DNA of 48,401 bases from Lachnospiraceae bacterium. Its GTDB lineage: Bacteria > Bacillota > Clostridia > Lachnospirales > Lachnospiraceae. The stretch's first letter is position 1; each line of letters opens with the position of its first letter. The notes under the pieces were generated by a model. The model did no database searches. It was given only the letters and a program-made list of their open reading frames with translations, and was not told the origin of the DNA. The translations under genes and the position numbers were made by a program. This document shows positions 7,664-16,442 of the stretch, one piece after another. The stretch spans positions 1-48,401 of the forward strand of contig JAAWNY010000019.1 of the NCBI GenBank assembly GCA_022799175.1, given 5' to 3'.

Positions 7664-9028
7664 ATGCCAATAGAGGAAAATGTGGAATATGCCATTCAGG
7701 TACAGGATGTGAGTAAAGTATACCGGCTGTATGATAAGCCGATTGATCGCCTGAAAGAGTCTTTAAGTCTGTCGCATAAGAATTATCACAAGGATTTTTT
7801 TGCACTAAATCGAATCTCGTTTCAGGTAAAAAAAGGGGAAACTGTGGGGATAATCGGAACCAATGGTTCGGGTAAATCCACCATTTTGAAGATTATTACC
7901 GGAGTGCTGACGCCCACCTCCGGAAAGGTTCAAGTAGAGGGTGTGATCTCGGCTCTCTTGGAGTTGGGAGCCGGATTTAATATGGATTATACCGGGATTG
8001 AGAATATCTATATGAATGGGACAATGATGGGATTTTCCCGCAGGGAAATGGAAGAGAAGCTGCAGGATATCCTGGATTTTGCGGACATCGGAGATTTTGT
8101 ATATCAGCCGGTCAAGACTTATTCCAGCGGCATGTTTGTGCGGTTGGCATTTGCTTTGGCGATTAATGTGGAGCCGGAGATTCTGATTGTGGACGAGGCG
8201 CTTTCGGTGGGGGATGTATTTTTCCAGTCAAAGTGCTATCGGAGGATGGAGGAAATCCGGCAAAACGGGACGACCATTTTGATGGTTACTCACGATATGG
8301 GCAGTGTGATTAAGTATTGTGACCGGGTAGTGTTGTTAAATAAGGGGAATTTTATTGCAGAGGGCGTTCCGGGAGAAATGGTAGATTTATATAAGAAAAT
8401 TTTGGCCAATCAGATGGATGATTTGGAAGAAGAGCTGCAGGAGATGAATGATTTCTCTGGTGAGATGAGCGGTTTGACAGATCAAAATCAGGCAGAAAAA
8501 AGAAGTGCAAAAGATGGCAAAGTCCGTAATGGACTGATGAAGGAGCATCTGACAATCAATCCCAACCGTACTGAATACGGGGACGGCAGGGCGGAAATCT
8601 ATGATTTGGGGATGTTTGATGAAAGAGGAAATCTGACGAATCTGCTGCTGAAAGGAGAATATTTTACCATTCGGGAGAAAATTCGTTTCCGGACAGATAT
8701 TCAGGCGCCGATTTTTACTTATACGATTAAGGACAAAAAGGGGGCGGAGCTGTCAGGAACCAATACCATGTTTGAGGGGGCTGATATCCGGCCAGTAAAG
8801 GCCGGGGACGAATATGAGGTGAATTTTCGTCAGAAAATGATGTTGCAGGGGGGCGAGTATTTGTTGTCCATGAGTTGTACTGGGTTTGAACAGGGGGAGC
8901 ATACGGTGTATCACAGACTCTATGATGTGGCGAATATCACTGTGATTTCCAACAAAAATACGGTAGGAGTCTATGACATGGAGTCGGAGGTGGAAGCAGA
9001 GTACCGTCCGGCGGGAGAGCGGGCTTGA
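7664..9028 (+). CDS. wzt: Polysaccharide-export ABC ATPase with C-terminal glycan-binding domain (Wzt/TagH-like)
   Basis: This 454-residue ATPase would energise export of a finished surface glycan through a Wzm-type membrane partner. The nucleotide-binding domain has Walker A GTNGSGKST (65-73), signature YSSGM (153-157), Walker B ILIVDEA (173-179) and an H-loop VTHDMG. After about residue 290 follows a roughly 150-residue beta-rich domain resembling the Wzt C-terminal domain, which in O9a-type systems reads the chemical cap at the non-reducing end of the polymer. It is the first gene after a good promoter and runs directly into the large multidomain protein that carries a methyltransferase. 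No Wzm permease gene is found in this window, so the partner must be encoded elsewhere. Confidence 0.9.
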   Translation: MPIEENVEYAIQVQDVSKVYRLYDKPIDRLKESLSLSHKNYHKDFFALNRISFQVKKGETVGIIGTNGSGKSTILKIITGVLTPTSGKVQVEGVISALLELGAGFNMDYTGIENIYMNGTMMGFSRREMEEKLQDILDFADIGDFVYQPVKTYSSGMFVRLAFALAINVEPEILIVDEALSVGDVFFQSKCYRRMEEIRQNGTTILMVTHDMGSVIKYCDRVVLLNKGNFIAEGVPGEMVDLYKKILANQMDDLEEELQEMNDFSGEMSGLTDQNQAEKRSAKDGKVRNGLMKEHLTINPNRTEYGDGRAEIYDLGMFDERGNLTNLLLKGEYFTIREKIRFRTDIQAPIFTYTIKDKKGAELSGTNTMFEGADIRPVKAGDEYEVNFRQKMMLQGGEYLLSMSCTGFEQGEHTVYHRLYDVANITVISNKNTVGVYDMESEVEAEYRPAGERA

Positions 9029-9051
9029 CTGGAAATGAGATGAGGAGAAAA

Positions 9052-12000
9052 ATGACGAGAATTGATAATGAGATTCAGATGACCTTAAAGGCATATGACG
9101 GGGACATCCGGCGGGTATTGTCAGACAATGACCGGCTGGATATTTTGTATGCTCTTTCTGACCAGCGGGAGCTGTTGCTGGAATGGTATGATTTTGAGCC
9201 GGATGCCAAACTTTTGCAGGTGGGAGCAGACTATGGCGCTATGACTGGGCTGTACCGGTCGGAGGTGGCACAGGTGACAGTGCTGGATACAAATAAGGAA
9301 GCGTTAGAGACTGTGCGGCTGCGATATCCGGGAGCAGAATCCATTGACTATGTACAGAAATCGCTGGCGGAATATGCGTCTGAGGCAGAGAACGTGTATG
9401 ATTATGTGATGATGGTGGGGCAGGAAAAGGCGCTATGCCAGCAGGAGATCGATGATGCAAAGCGGCTCTTAAAGCCGGACGGAATTTTGATTGTGGCAGT
9501 TCCCAATGCTCTGGGGATGAAGTACTTAGCAGGGACGGCGCGGGAAGAAAATGCACTGACAAAGAAACGATTGCAGACAATGCTGTGTGGGGATTTTTTG
9601 AGTGCGGAAGTCGGACAAGGCCGGGGAGCTTGTATGAAAACCGGATTTTTGCGTTTCTATTATCCAATGCCGGATTATCGGACGCCGATCAGCATTTATT
9701 CGGATGCGTATTTGCCGAAGAAGGGAGATCTGACACGGGTGATTCCGGCATACGATTATCCTCAGTATCACGTGATGGATATGGGAGAAGGATTCGATGC
9801 TGTCTGCGAGGATGGGAAGTTTGATTTATATGCCAATTCTTATCTGGTGTTCTGGAGTGCGGATGAAGAAAAGCTGAGAAGGCAGAGTGAACGGATTTAT
9901 ATCAAGTATAATAAAACAAGAAAGGAAGAATTTCAGATAAAGACCTGCATTTGCCGGAAAGAGGAAGCAGAATTATCGGAGAACCGGGAAATGGCGGACC
10001 CGAAGGAAGAAAACGCCTGGTATGTGGAAAAAGCGGCGCTCAGTCTGAAGGGTATGGGACATATCTGGTCTTTTGAAGAGAAATATCGCAGTTTATCCAG
10101 GCAACATCGCTCTCTTAGGGTAGCCAGCCCGTCTTATCAGGAAGATAAAAATGCGGCGTTTTTCCCTTATTTGACGGGGCAGACCTGGGCAGAGAAGTTG
10201 GGGGAAGAACTGCAAGACGGGAAATTACCGCTTGCATTGTTACAGGATGCTATCGGGCAGATCTATGATATGGCACCGGAGAGCCAAAAGGATTTTGTGA
10301 GAACAGAAGAATTTTTGGAAGTGTTTGGAGGAGGACGGACCGATCAGGAGCTGACGGAGTCGGAGCTGGCATTGCTGGAAATGGATACGTCCCGGGAGGT
10401 TTCCAATATTGATGCGCTTTTCGAGAATATTCTACTGACAGAGGATGGAAATTATTGTCTGGATTATGAGTGGGTATTTGCTTTTCCGGTGCCAGAACAT
10501 TTTGTGAAATACCGCATTCTTTATTATTTTTGCGAACAGTATGGGAGCTTGTTGGGGAAGGTGGGCGCAGATGAGATTCTGGCAGCTTTTGCCATTACTC
10601 CTGAGCAGGTACAGGTGTATCATAAAATGGAGATCAGCTTTCAGAACTATGTTCATGGGGAGAATCAGCAGCGTTACCTGGGTAACTATATGGTCAGCTC
10701 TCTGGGAAGGGAGCAGATTCGGCGGGTGGAAAGCGATCTGATGCGAGCTAGGGAGCGGATTGAACAGATGAAGATTCATGCGCGGGAGAAGGATGTAACC
10801 ATCCGCAAGATGACGGAAGTGCAGCGTTTGACCAACAATCATGTGACCAATCTGGAGATCATGATTCGGGATCTGCGCCATGAGATCGACGAGATGGGAA
10901 AGACTCTTACCTATCTGAACCGTCATGAGGCACTGGTGTTCAAGGCCAGGCGAAAACTGGGCGAGCAGGTAAACAAAAAGTATCCGCCGGGATCTTTGGA
11001 GAGAAAAAAGTTAAAATATAAAAAAGAATATTTGTTACACCCCATCCGGTCGGCAAAATTGTATGCTACCGAAGAGGGAAGAAATTTGCGGGACGGGGAT
11101 TTTCACATTGGGGATCTCTATCGGCAGCATGGCCGACTGCATTTTGAGTGGCAGGAACAGCCTAAGGTATCGATTGTGATTCCCGTATATAATCAGGTGC
11201 ATTATACGTATGCCTGCCTGGTTTCGATTCGAGAACACACTCAAGATGTCAGTTATGAAGTGTTGATTGCAGATGATGTGTCGACAGATGCGACGGCGCG
11301 TCTGGGGGATTTTGCGGAAGGGTTGGTCATTTGCCGGAATGAAGAGAACCAGGGGTTCTTGAAAAACTGCAATCAAGCGGCTGCAAAAGCACGTGGCAAA
11401 TATATTATGTTTCTTAATAATGATACGCAAGTGACAGCCGGGTGGCTCAGTTCGCTGGTGAATCTGATCGAGGCGGATGATTCCATCGGCATGGTGGGAT
11501 CTAAGCTAGTGTATCCGGACGGGCGGTTGCAGGAGGCAGGAGGGATTATCTGGAGTGACGGGTCAGGATGGAATTATGGACGATTGGATGACCCGGACAA
11601 GCCGGAGTATAACTATGTGAAGGATGTGGACTATATCTCGGGGGCGGCGATTCTGTTGCCGGCATGGCTATGGAAGCAGCTCGGCGGGTTTGATATTCGT
11701 TTTGCACCGGCTTATTGTGAGGACTCGGATCTGGCCTTTGCGGTGAGGAAGGCGGGTTATCGGGTGGTATATCAGCCGCTTTCTCAGGTGATCCATTTTG
11801 AAGGTATTTCGAACGGCACGGATGTACAAGGGACGGGACTCAAGCGTTATCAGGTGGAGAACAGTAAGAAACTAAAAGAAAAATGGGCAGCAGAGTTTGC
11901 GCTGCAATGTGAGAATGACGGAAATCCGGATCCGTTCCGGGCCAGAGAGCGGAGCATGGGCAAAAAGATTATCTTGGTAGTGGATCATTATGTGCCCACC

Positions 12001-13089
12001 TATGATCGAGATGCGGGCTCTAAGACCACATTTCAGTATCTGAAAATGTTTTTGAAAAAGGGTTATGTGGTGAAGTTTCTGGGAGATAATTTCCTTCATG
12101 AAGAGCCCTATTCGACCGTGCTGCAGCAGATGGGAATCGAGATTTTATATGGTGCGGAGTATCAGGTGAAAATATGGGACTGGTTGCGGGACCATGGGGA
12201 TGATATCGCAGTGGCATATTTAAACCGGCCTCATATTGCATCCAAATATATCGATTACATTCTGGATAATACTGATATCAAGGTGATCTATTATGGACAT
12301 GATCTACATTTTCTGCGAGAAGGACGGGAGTATCAGCTGACAGGAGATCTGCAGAAGCGGGAAGAAGCGGAATACTGGAAATCCATCGAATTGTCTTTGA
12401 TGAGCAAGGCAGCAGTATCTTACTATCCGTCTTATGTGGAGCGGGATGCCATCCGGGCAATCGATCCCACGATTGCGGTGAAGGATATCACGGCTTATGT
12501 GTTTGAGAACTTTAAAGAAACTTTGCAGGAAGACTTTGCCAGAAGAAAAGGGCTTTTATTTGTGGGTGGATTTGCCCATCCGCCGAATGCGGACGCGGTG
12601 CTGTGGTTTGCCCGCGAGATTTACCCACGGATTTGCCAGCAGATGAAAAGCGTCGGGCTGGAGGCACCGGAATTTATCGTAGTAGGTTCAAAGGTGACAG
12701 AGGAGATCAAAGCATTAGAGCAGCCAGGAAATGATGTCATCATCAAAGGATTCGTGTCCGAGGAGGAGCTTAACCACTTATACAGTGAGTGTCGGGTCGT
12801 GGTGGTGCCTTTGCGGTATGGGGCAGGTGTGAAAGGAAAGGTAGTGGAAGCCATCTATAACGGAACTCCGATCGTGACCACAGCCATTGGAGCGGAGGGA
12901 ATCCCCGGAGTGGAGGATGTGCTGTTGGTGGAGGATGAGCCGGAACGGTTTGCGGATGCCGTGGTGGGGCTTTATAAGAATCCGGATGCCTGTCAGGAGC
13001 TTTGCAAAAAGACGCAGGCGTATATTCGGGAGCATTTCAGCGTCGATGCAGCGTGGAAGGTGATAGAAGAGGATTTTGTGAATGGCTGA
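9052..13089 (+). CDS. Giant methyltransferase / kinase-like / coiled-coil / GT2 / GT4 polysaccharide polymerase-terminator
   Basis: This 1345-residue protein appears to join chain termination and polymerisation. Domains in order: class I SAM methyltransferase (glycine motif VGADYGAM at 57, LDTNKEAL following); a kinase-like domain with NIDALFENIL at 452 and LDYEW near 470, resembling the catalytic and metal loops of choline/aminoglycoside kinases; a heptad-rich coiled coil about 554-625; a GT2 domain starting at 704 (VSIVIPVYN, acid motif NNDTQ at 789, ED in YCEDSDLAF); and a GT4 domain from about 970 (GGFAHPPNADA, YGAGVKGKVVEA). The first three domains parallel WbdD of the E. coli O9a system, and the methyltransferase-plus-two-GT arrangement parallels WsaE of Geobacillus; both comparisons are from memory. 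ATG 9052 has AGGAG just upstream; TTG 9025 overlapping wzt is the alternative. The kinase-like call is the least certain part. Confidence 0.85.
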   Translation: MTRIDNEIQMTLKAYDGDIRRVLSDNDRLDILYALSDQRELLLEWYDFEPDAKLLQVGADYGAMTGLYRSEVAQVTVLDTNKEALETVRLRYPGAESIDYVQKSLAEYASEAENVYDYVMMVGQEKALCQQEIDDAKRLLKPDGILIVAVPNALGMKYLAGTAREENALTKKRLQTMLCGDFLSAEVGQGRGACMKTGFLRFYYPMPDYRTPISIYSDAYLPKKGDLTRVIPAYDYPQYHVMDMGEGFDAVCEDGKFDLYANSYLVFWSADEEKLRRQSERIYIKYNKTRKEEFQIKTCICRKEEAELSENREMADPKEENAWYVEKAALSLKGMGHIWSFEEKYRSLSRQHRSLRVASPSYQEDKNAAFFPYLTGQTWAEKLGEELQDGKLPLALLQDAIGQIYDMAPESQKDFVRTEEFLEVFGGGRTDQELTESELALLEMDTSREVSNIDALFENILLTEDGNYCLDYEWVFAFPVPEHFVKYRILYYFCEQYGSLLGKVGADEILAAFAITPEQVQVYHKMEISFQNYVHGENQQRYLGNYMVSSLGREQIRRVESDLMRARERIEQMKIHAREKDVTIRKMTEVQRLTNNHVTNLEIMIRDLRHEIDEMGKTLTYLNRHEALVFKARRKLGEQVNKKYPPGSLERKKLKYKKEYLLHPIRSAKLYATEEGRNLRDGDFHIGDLYRQHGRLHFEWQEQPKVSIVIPVYNQVHYTYACLVSIREHTQDVSYEVLIADDVSTDATARLGDFAEGLVICRNEENQGFLKNCNQAAAKARGKYIMFLNNDTQVTAGWLSSLVNLIEADDSIGMVGSKLVYPDGRLQEAGGIIWSDGSGWNYGRLDDPDKPEYNYVKDVDYISGAAILLPAWLWKQLGGFDIRFAPAYCEDSDLAFAVRKAGYRVVYQPLSQVIHFEGISNGTDVQGTGLKRYQVENSKKLKEKWAAEFALQCENDGNPDPFRARERSMGKKIILVVDHYVPTYDRDAGSKTTFQYLKMFLKKGYVVKFLGDNFLHEEPYSTVLQQMGIEILYGAEYQVKIWDWLRDHGDDIAVAYLNRPHIASKYIDYILDNTDIKVIYYGHDLHFLREGREYQLTGDLQKREEAEYWKSIELSLMSKAAVSYYPSYVERDAIRAIDPTIAVKDITAYVFENFKETLQEDFARRKGLLFVGGFAHPPNADAVLWFAREIYPRICQQMKSVGLEAPEFIVVGSKVTEEIKALEQPGNDVIIKGFVSEEELNHLYSECRVVVVPLRYGAGVKGKVVEAIYNGTPIVTTAIGAEGIPGVEDVLLVEDEPERFADAVVGLYKNPDACQELCKKTQAYIREHFSVDAAWKVIEEDFVNG

Positions 13090-13164
13090 AGGAAATCTTG
13101 GTCCGCAGATAAATACCAGGAACTTTATTATTTTATGAAGATAGTGGAATCTTTGACAAGAAAA

Positions 13165-13173
13165 TGCTATAAT
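13165..13173 (+). promoter_or_regulatory. Extended -10 promoter before the heptose genes
   Basis: TGCTATAAT (13165-13173) is a perfect extended -10 element in the 150-base gap before hddC. The TTGACA at 13153 is only 9 bases away and cannot be its -35. This would give the heptose genes an internal promoter. Confidence 0.45.
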
Positions 13174-13239
13174 TTCGACATGGAAGCAGGAAGCGCTTTT
13201 TAAGAATCTGCAAAAAACCAGAGAAAACCAGGAGGGCAT

Positions 13240-13965
13240 ATGCAGGCGATTTTACTGGCAGGAGGATTGGGAACGCGGCTTCGGAGTGTGGTCAATGACC
13301 GGCCAAAGCCAATGGCCTTGATCGAAGATAAACCGTTTATGGAGTATGTGATCCATGAATTATCCCGGTATGGGATTACAGATATCATTTTTGCAGTGGG
13401 ATATAAGGGCTCGATGGTGGAAGATTACTTTGGAGACGGCAGACGGTTTGCGACGTCGGAAGGAGGGCGGCTGAGAATTCGGTATGCTTATGAGAAGGAG
13501 CTTCTGGGAACAGCCGGAGCGATCAAAAATGCCGGGAGGATGGTGACAGAGGATACGTTTTTTGTGCTGAATGCAGATACCTTTTATCAGATCGATTATG
13601 GCCGGTTGGTGCGGCTTCAGGAGCAGCAGGAGCTAGAGCTGGCGTTGGTGCTGCGGGAAGTACCGGATGTATCCCGGTATGGTCAGGCGGTTTTGAAGGA
13701 TGGAAGGCTGACGGGGTTCAATGAAAAGACGGCAGAGGTAAAGCAGGGGACGATCAACGGCGGGGTGTACCGGATGCGCCGGGAGCTTTTATCGGAAATT
13801 CCGGAGGGAAAGGTTTCTCTGGAGAATGAGATGATTCCGAGATGGCTGTCCGAAGGGCGGCGTTTGGGAGGTTTTGTCAATGACGGATATTTTATTGATA
13901 TTGGAGTGCCGGAGGATTATTTCCGGTTTATTGAGGACGTAAAGAGAGGTGTGGTCGTATGGTGA
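13240..13965 (+). CDS. hddC: D-glycero-D-manno-heptose 1-phosphate guanylyltransferase (HddC-like)
   Basis: This 241-residue nucleotidyltransferase has the sugar-nucleotide pyrophosphorylase signature LLAGGLGTRL at 5-14 with KPMALI following, an NADTF metal-binding acid motif near residue 108, and the expected NGGVYRM loop. The closely related HddC and RmlA/GalU families share these motifs; the HddC call rests mainly on its position directly before HddA, GmhB and GmhA, which complete the route from sedoheptulose 7-phosphate to GDP-D-glycero-D-manno-heptose. It has a clear GGAGGG ribosome site 6 bases before ATG 13240, and its stop overlaps the start of hddA by 7 bases. Confidence 0.87.
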   Translation: MQAILLAGGLGTRLRSVVNDRPKPMALIEDKPFMEYVIHELSRYGITDIIFAVGYKGSMVEDYFGDGRRFATSEGGRLRIRYAYEKELLGTAGAIKNAGRMVTEDTFFVLNADTFYQIDYGRLVRLQEQQELELALVLREVPDVSRYGQAVLKDGRLTGFNEKTAEVKQGTINGGVYRMRRELLSEIPEGKVSLENEMIPRWLSEGRRLGGFVNDGYFIDIGVPEDYFRFIEDVKRGVVVW

Positions 13966-15029
13966 TCCGAGGAAGGGCGCCGCTGCGGATTAGCTTTGGC
14001 GGTGGAGGTACGGATGTGGAGCCGTTTTGTGTAGAGCAGGGCGGGGCTATCATCGGAAGTACCATCAACAAATATGCATATTGTTCGATTGTGCCCCGAG
14101 AGGACGATCAGATCGTGGTGCATTCTCTGGATTTTGACATGACGGTCAAATACAATACACGGGAAAATTTTGTTTACGACGGCAGGCTGGATTTGGTGAC
14201 AGCAGCGTTAAAAGCCATGGAGATTGATCAAGGATGCGAGGTGTATTTGCAGTGCGACGCGCCTCCAGGTTCCGGACTGGGGACCTCTTCGACCGTGATG
14301 GTGGCTTTATTGATTGCCATGGCGCGTTGGAAGGGGATTGAGCTGGACGGTTATGGACTGGCAGATTTGGCATATGGGGTGGAGCGAAGAGATTTGCAAA
14401 TCGAAGGCGGCTATCAGGATCAGTATGCCTCTACCTTTGGTGGATTTAATTTTATTGAATTTCATGGGCGAAATAATGTAGTAGTGAATCCATTGCGGAT
14501 CAAAAAGGATATCATTCATGAATTGCAGTATAATCTGCTTTTGTGTTATACCGGGAATATTCATGTATCGGCGAATATTATCAAAGATCAGGTGAAAAAT
14601 TATGAAAAAAAAGATGCCTTCAACGCCATGTGTGAGGTGAAGGCACTGGCATATGCCATGAAGGATGAATTGCTGAAAGGAAATCTGCACAGCTTCGGAA
14701 AGCTTTTAGACTATGGCTGGCAGAGCAAAAAACGCATGAGCAGCAAAATCACCAATCCCCAGATTGATGAACTGTATGAGGAAGCGCTAAAAGCGGGAGC
14801 TTTAGGAGGGAAGCTTTTGGGAGCCGGCGGCGGTGGTTATCTTCTGATGTATTGTCCCTATAATGTCCGGCATAAAGTGGCGGCACGAATGGAACAAGTG
14901 GGCGGCCAGCTGGCGGACTGGAATTTTGAGCTGCGGGGCGCTCAGTCATGGACAGCAGATGAGAAACGATGGGATTATGACAAAGTAAAGATAGTCAATA
15001 CCAATGGAGAATATATATTCTCTATTTGA
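13959..15029 (+). CDS. hddA: D-glycero-D-manno-heptose 7-phosphate kinase (HddA-like, GHMP family)
   Basis: This 356-residue kinase carries the GHMP ATP-binding motif PPGSGLGTSS at 102-111, an N-terminal APLRISFGGGGTD substrate loop, and the third GHMP motif KLLGAGGGGYLL near residue 285. These match the HddA family, which phosphorylates D-glycero-D-manno-heptose 7-phosphate at C1 to give the alpha 1,7-bisphosphate. ATG 13959 lies within the last codons of hddC and has GAGAGG upstream, showing translational coupling. Together with gmhB, gmhA and hddC it makes the nucleotide sugar donor for the surface glycan. Confidence 0.92.
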   Translation: MVIRGRAPLRISFGGGGTDVEPFCVEQGGAIIGSTINKYAYCSIVPREDDQIVVHSLDFDMTVKYNTRENFVYDGRLDLVTAALKAMEIDQGCEVYLQCDAPPGSGLGTSSTVMVALLIAMARWKGIELDGYGLADLAYGVERRDLQIEGGYQDQYASTFGGFNFIEFHGRNNVVVNPLRIKKDIIHELQYNLLLCYTGNIHVSANIIKDQVKNYEKKDAFNAMCEVKALAYAMKDELLKGNLHSFGKLLDYGWQSKKRMSSKITNPQIDELYEEALKAGALGGKLLGAGGGGYLLMYCPYNVRHKVAARMEQVGGQLADWNFELRGAQSWTADEKRWDYDKVKIVNTNGEYIFSI

Positions 15030-15081
15030 AGATATAGGGGGAATTGTTCTGACGCATGGTAAGATCAGGAGTGAATGATAA

Positions 15082-15708
15082 ATGGAACGAGTGATATTTC
15101 TGGACCGGGACGGGACGCTGAACGTGGAGGTTCATTATCTACATCGAAAGGAAGATCTGCAGTTTCTGGAAGGCGTACCAAACGCGCTTCGCAGGCTGCG
15201 GGAAAAAGGATATCGGCTGGTAGTGGTGACAAATCAGGCCGGGGTGGCAAGGGGATATTACCAGGAAGAAGAAGTGAACGAGCTTCACCGGTATATGAAC
15301 GAGTTACTGCGTTTGCAAGGAGCACAAATCGATCAGTTTTTTTACTGCCCTCATCATCCAGAATATGGGATTGGCAAATATAAAATTGCTTGCCATTGTC
15401 GGAAGCCAAAGATTGGAATGTTTGAAATGGCAGAACAGTATTTTGAGGTGGATAAGACTCATTCCTGGATGATTGGTGATAAACTGCTAGATGTGGAAGC
15501 CGGAAAAAATTATGGCGTGCGTACCGTGCTGGTGGGAACGGGTTATGGAAACGAAGTTCACAGAGAACAGAAAATTGGTATAGGGGGGGAAATGCCTTAT
15601 GATGTTTACGCCGAGACACTTGCTGACGCCGCCAGTGCAATACTTGAAAGTGAAAATGACAGCAGAGGGTCAGAAAGAGGAGGGGGAGGCAGCCATGGAA
15701 TTGAATGA
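15082..15708 (+). CDS. gmhB: D-glycero-D-manno-heptose 1,7-bisphosphate 7-phosphatase (GmhB-like)
   Basis: This 208-residue HAD phosphatase removes the C7 phosphate of heptose bisphosphate. It has the catalytic DRDGTLN at 8-14 (nucleophile Asp8, acid/base Asp10), VVVTNQAGVARG as motif II, and the zinc-loop ligands Cys89-x-His91 and Cys104-x-Cys106 that separate GmhB from other HAD enzymes, followed by HCRKPKIGM and GDKLLDVEAG. The last 25 residues are low-complexity (Ser/Gly/Glu) and overlap gmhA, so the tail is probably not conserved. AGGAG lies 11 bases before ATG 15082. Confidence 0.93.
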   Translation: MERVIFLDRDGTLNVEVHYLHRKEDLQFLEGVPNALRRLREKGYRLVVVTNQAGVARGYYQEEEVNELHRYMNELLRLQGAQIDQFFYCPHHPEYGIGKYKIACHCRKPKIGMFEMAEQYFEVDKTHSWMIGDKLLDVEAGKNYGVRTVLVGTGYGNEVHREQKIGIGGEMPYDVYAETLADAASAILESENDSRGSERGGGGSHGIE

Positions 15709-16360
15709 ACGACAGCAAGCACTATTGGATGAATTGATGATGAGATATCCGGTATTGGAGACGGTTCAAAATGCCATAACAGCCGCCTATTTTATGCTGA
15801 CCGAATGTTTTGCCAGTGGAGGAAAGCTGCTGATTGCCGGTAATGGCGGCAGCTGCGCAGACGCCGAGCACATGGTAGGGGAACTAATGAAGGGATTTCT
15901 TAAGAAGCGGGAGCTTCCCGAAAAGCTGCAGGAATGTCTGCGGACAGAAGATGAGGAGAATGGCGCGCTGCTAGCGGCAAAATTGCAGAGCGGTTTGCCA
16001 GCCATTGCCCTCAATAGTCATCCAGGGCTTTCCACAGCATTTGCCAATGATGTCGATGGGGATATGGTCTATGCGCAACAACTCTGTGGATATGGAATGC
16101 CAGGGGATGTGTTTTTGGGGATATCTACTTCTGGCAATGCAAAGAATGTGGATTATGCAGTGACCGTTGCGAAGGCAAAGTCGATGAAGGTTATCGGGCT
16201 GACGGGTGCGACTGGCGGCAAATTGGGCCAGCGTGCAGATGTGGCAATTAGAGTGCCGGAGAGAGAGACATATAAAATCCAGGAATTACACTTGCCGATC
16301 TATCATGTCTTGTGTTTAATGTTAGAGGAATATTTTTTCACTGTGGACAATGATTTTTGA
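15695..16360 (+). CDS. gmhA: Sedoheptulose 7-phosphate isomerase (GmhA-like)
   Basis: This 221-residue SIS-domain enzyme converts sedoheptulose 7-phosphate to D-glycero-D-manno-heptose 7-phosphate, the first step of heptose nucleotide synthesis. It shows AGNGGSCADAEHM (48-60), the GISTSGNAKNV phosphate-binding loop, and a QELHLPIYHVLC C-terminal helix with the active-site Glu and His. The start at ATG 15695 overlaps gmhB by 14 bases and has GGGGGAGG 6 bases upstream; an earlier in-frame ATG at 15599 would add 32 residues unlike the family. It is the last of the four heptose genes. Confidence 0.92.
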   Translation: MELNERQQALLDELMMRYPVLETVQNAITAAYFMLTECFASGGKLLIAGNGGSCADAEHMVGELMKGFLKKRELPEKLQECLRTEDEENGALLAAKLQSGLPAIALNSHPGLSTAFANDVDGDMVYAQQLCGYGMPGDVFLGISTSGNAKNVDYAVTVAKAKSMKVIGLTGATGGKLGQRADVAIRVPERETYKIQELHLPIYHVLCLMLEEYFFTVDNDF

Positions 16361-16442
16361 TGGATGAAAAATTTAGTTGAAAGCAGAGGAGAAGACGGAA
16401 GCATGGGGAATTAGAGAAGAAAACAAGGGAAAGGAGTCCGCT

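Noticed and set aside
13153-13173. TTGACA and TATAAT as a full promoter before hddC
   Set aside because: The spacer is only 9 bases; only the extended -10 reading is kept.
15065-15718. Open frame of 217 codons on the minus strand
   Set aside because: It is antisense to gmhB, which has clear catalytic motifs; no motif or ribosome site supports the minus-strand reading.
13240-16360. Heptose genes as a source of ALPK1-activating ADP-heptose
   Set aside because: HddA/HddC-type enzymes make the alpha-phosphate and GDP-linked heptose, while ALPK1 agonists are beta-bisphosphate or ADP-linked forms; no HldE-like gene is present.
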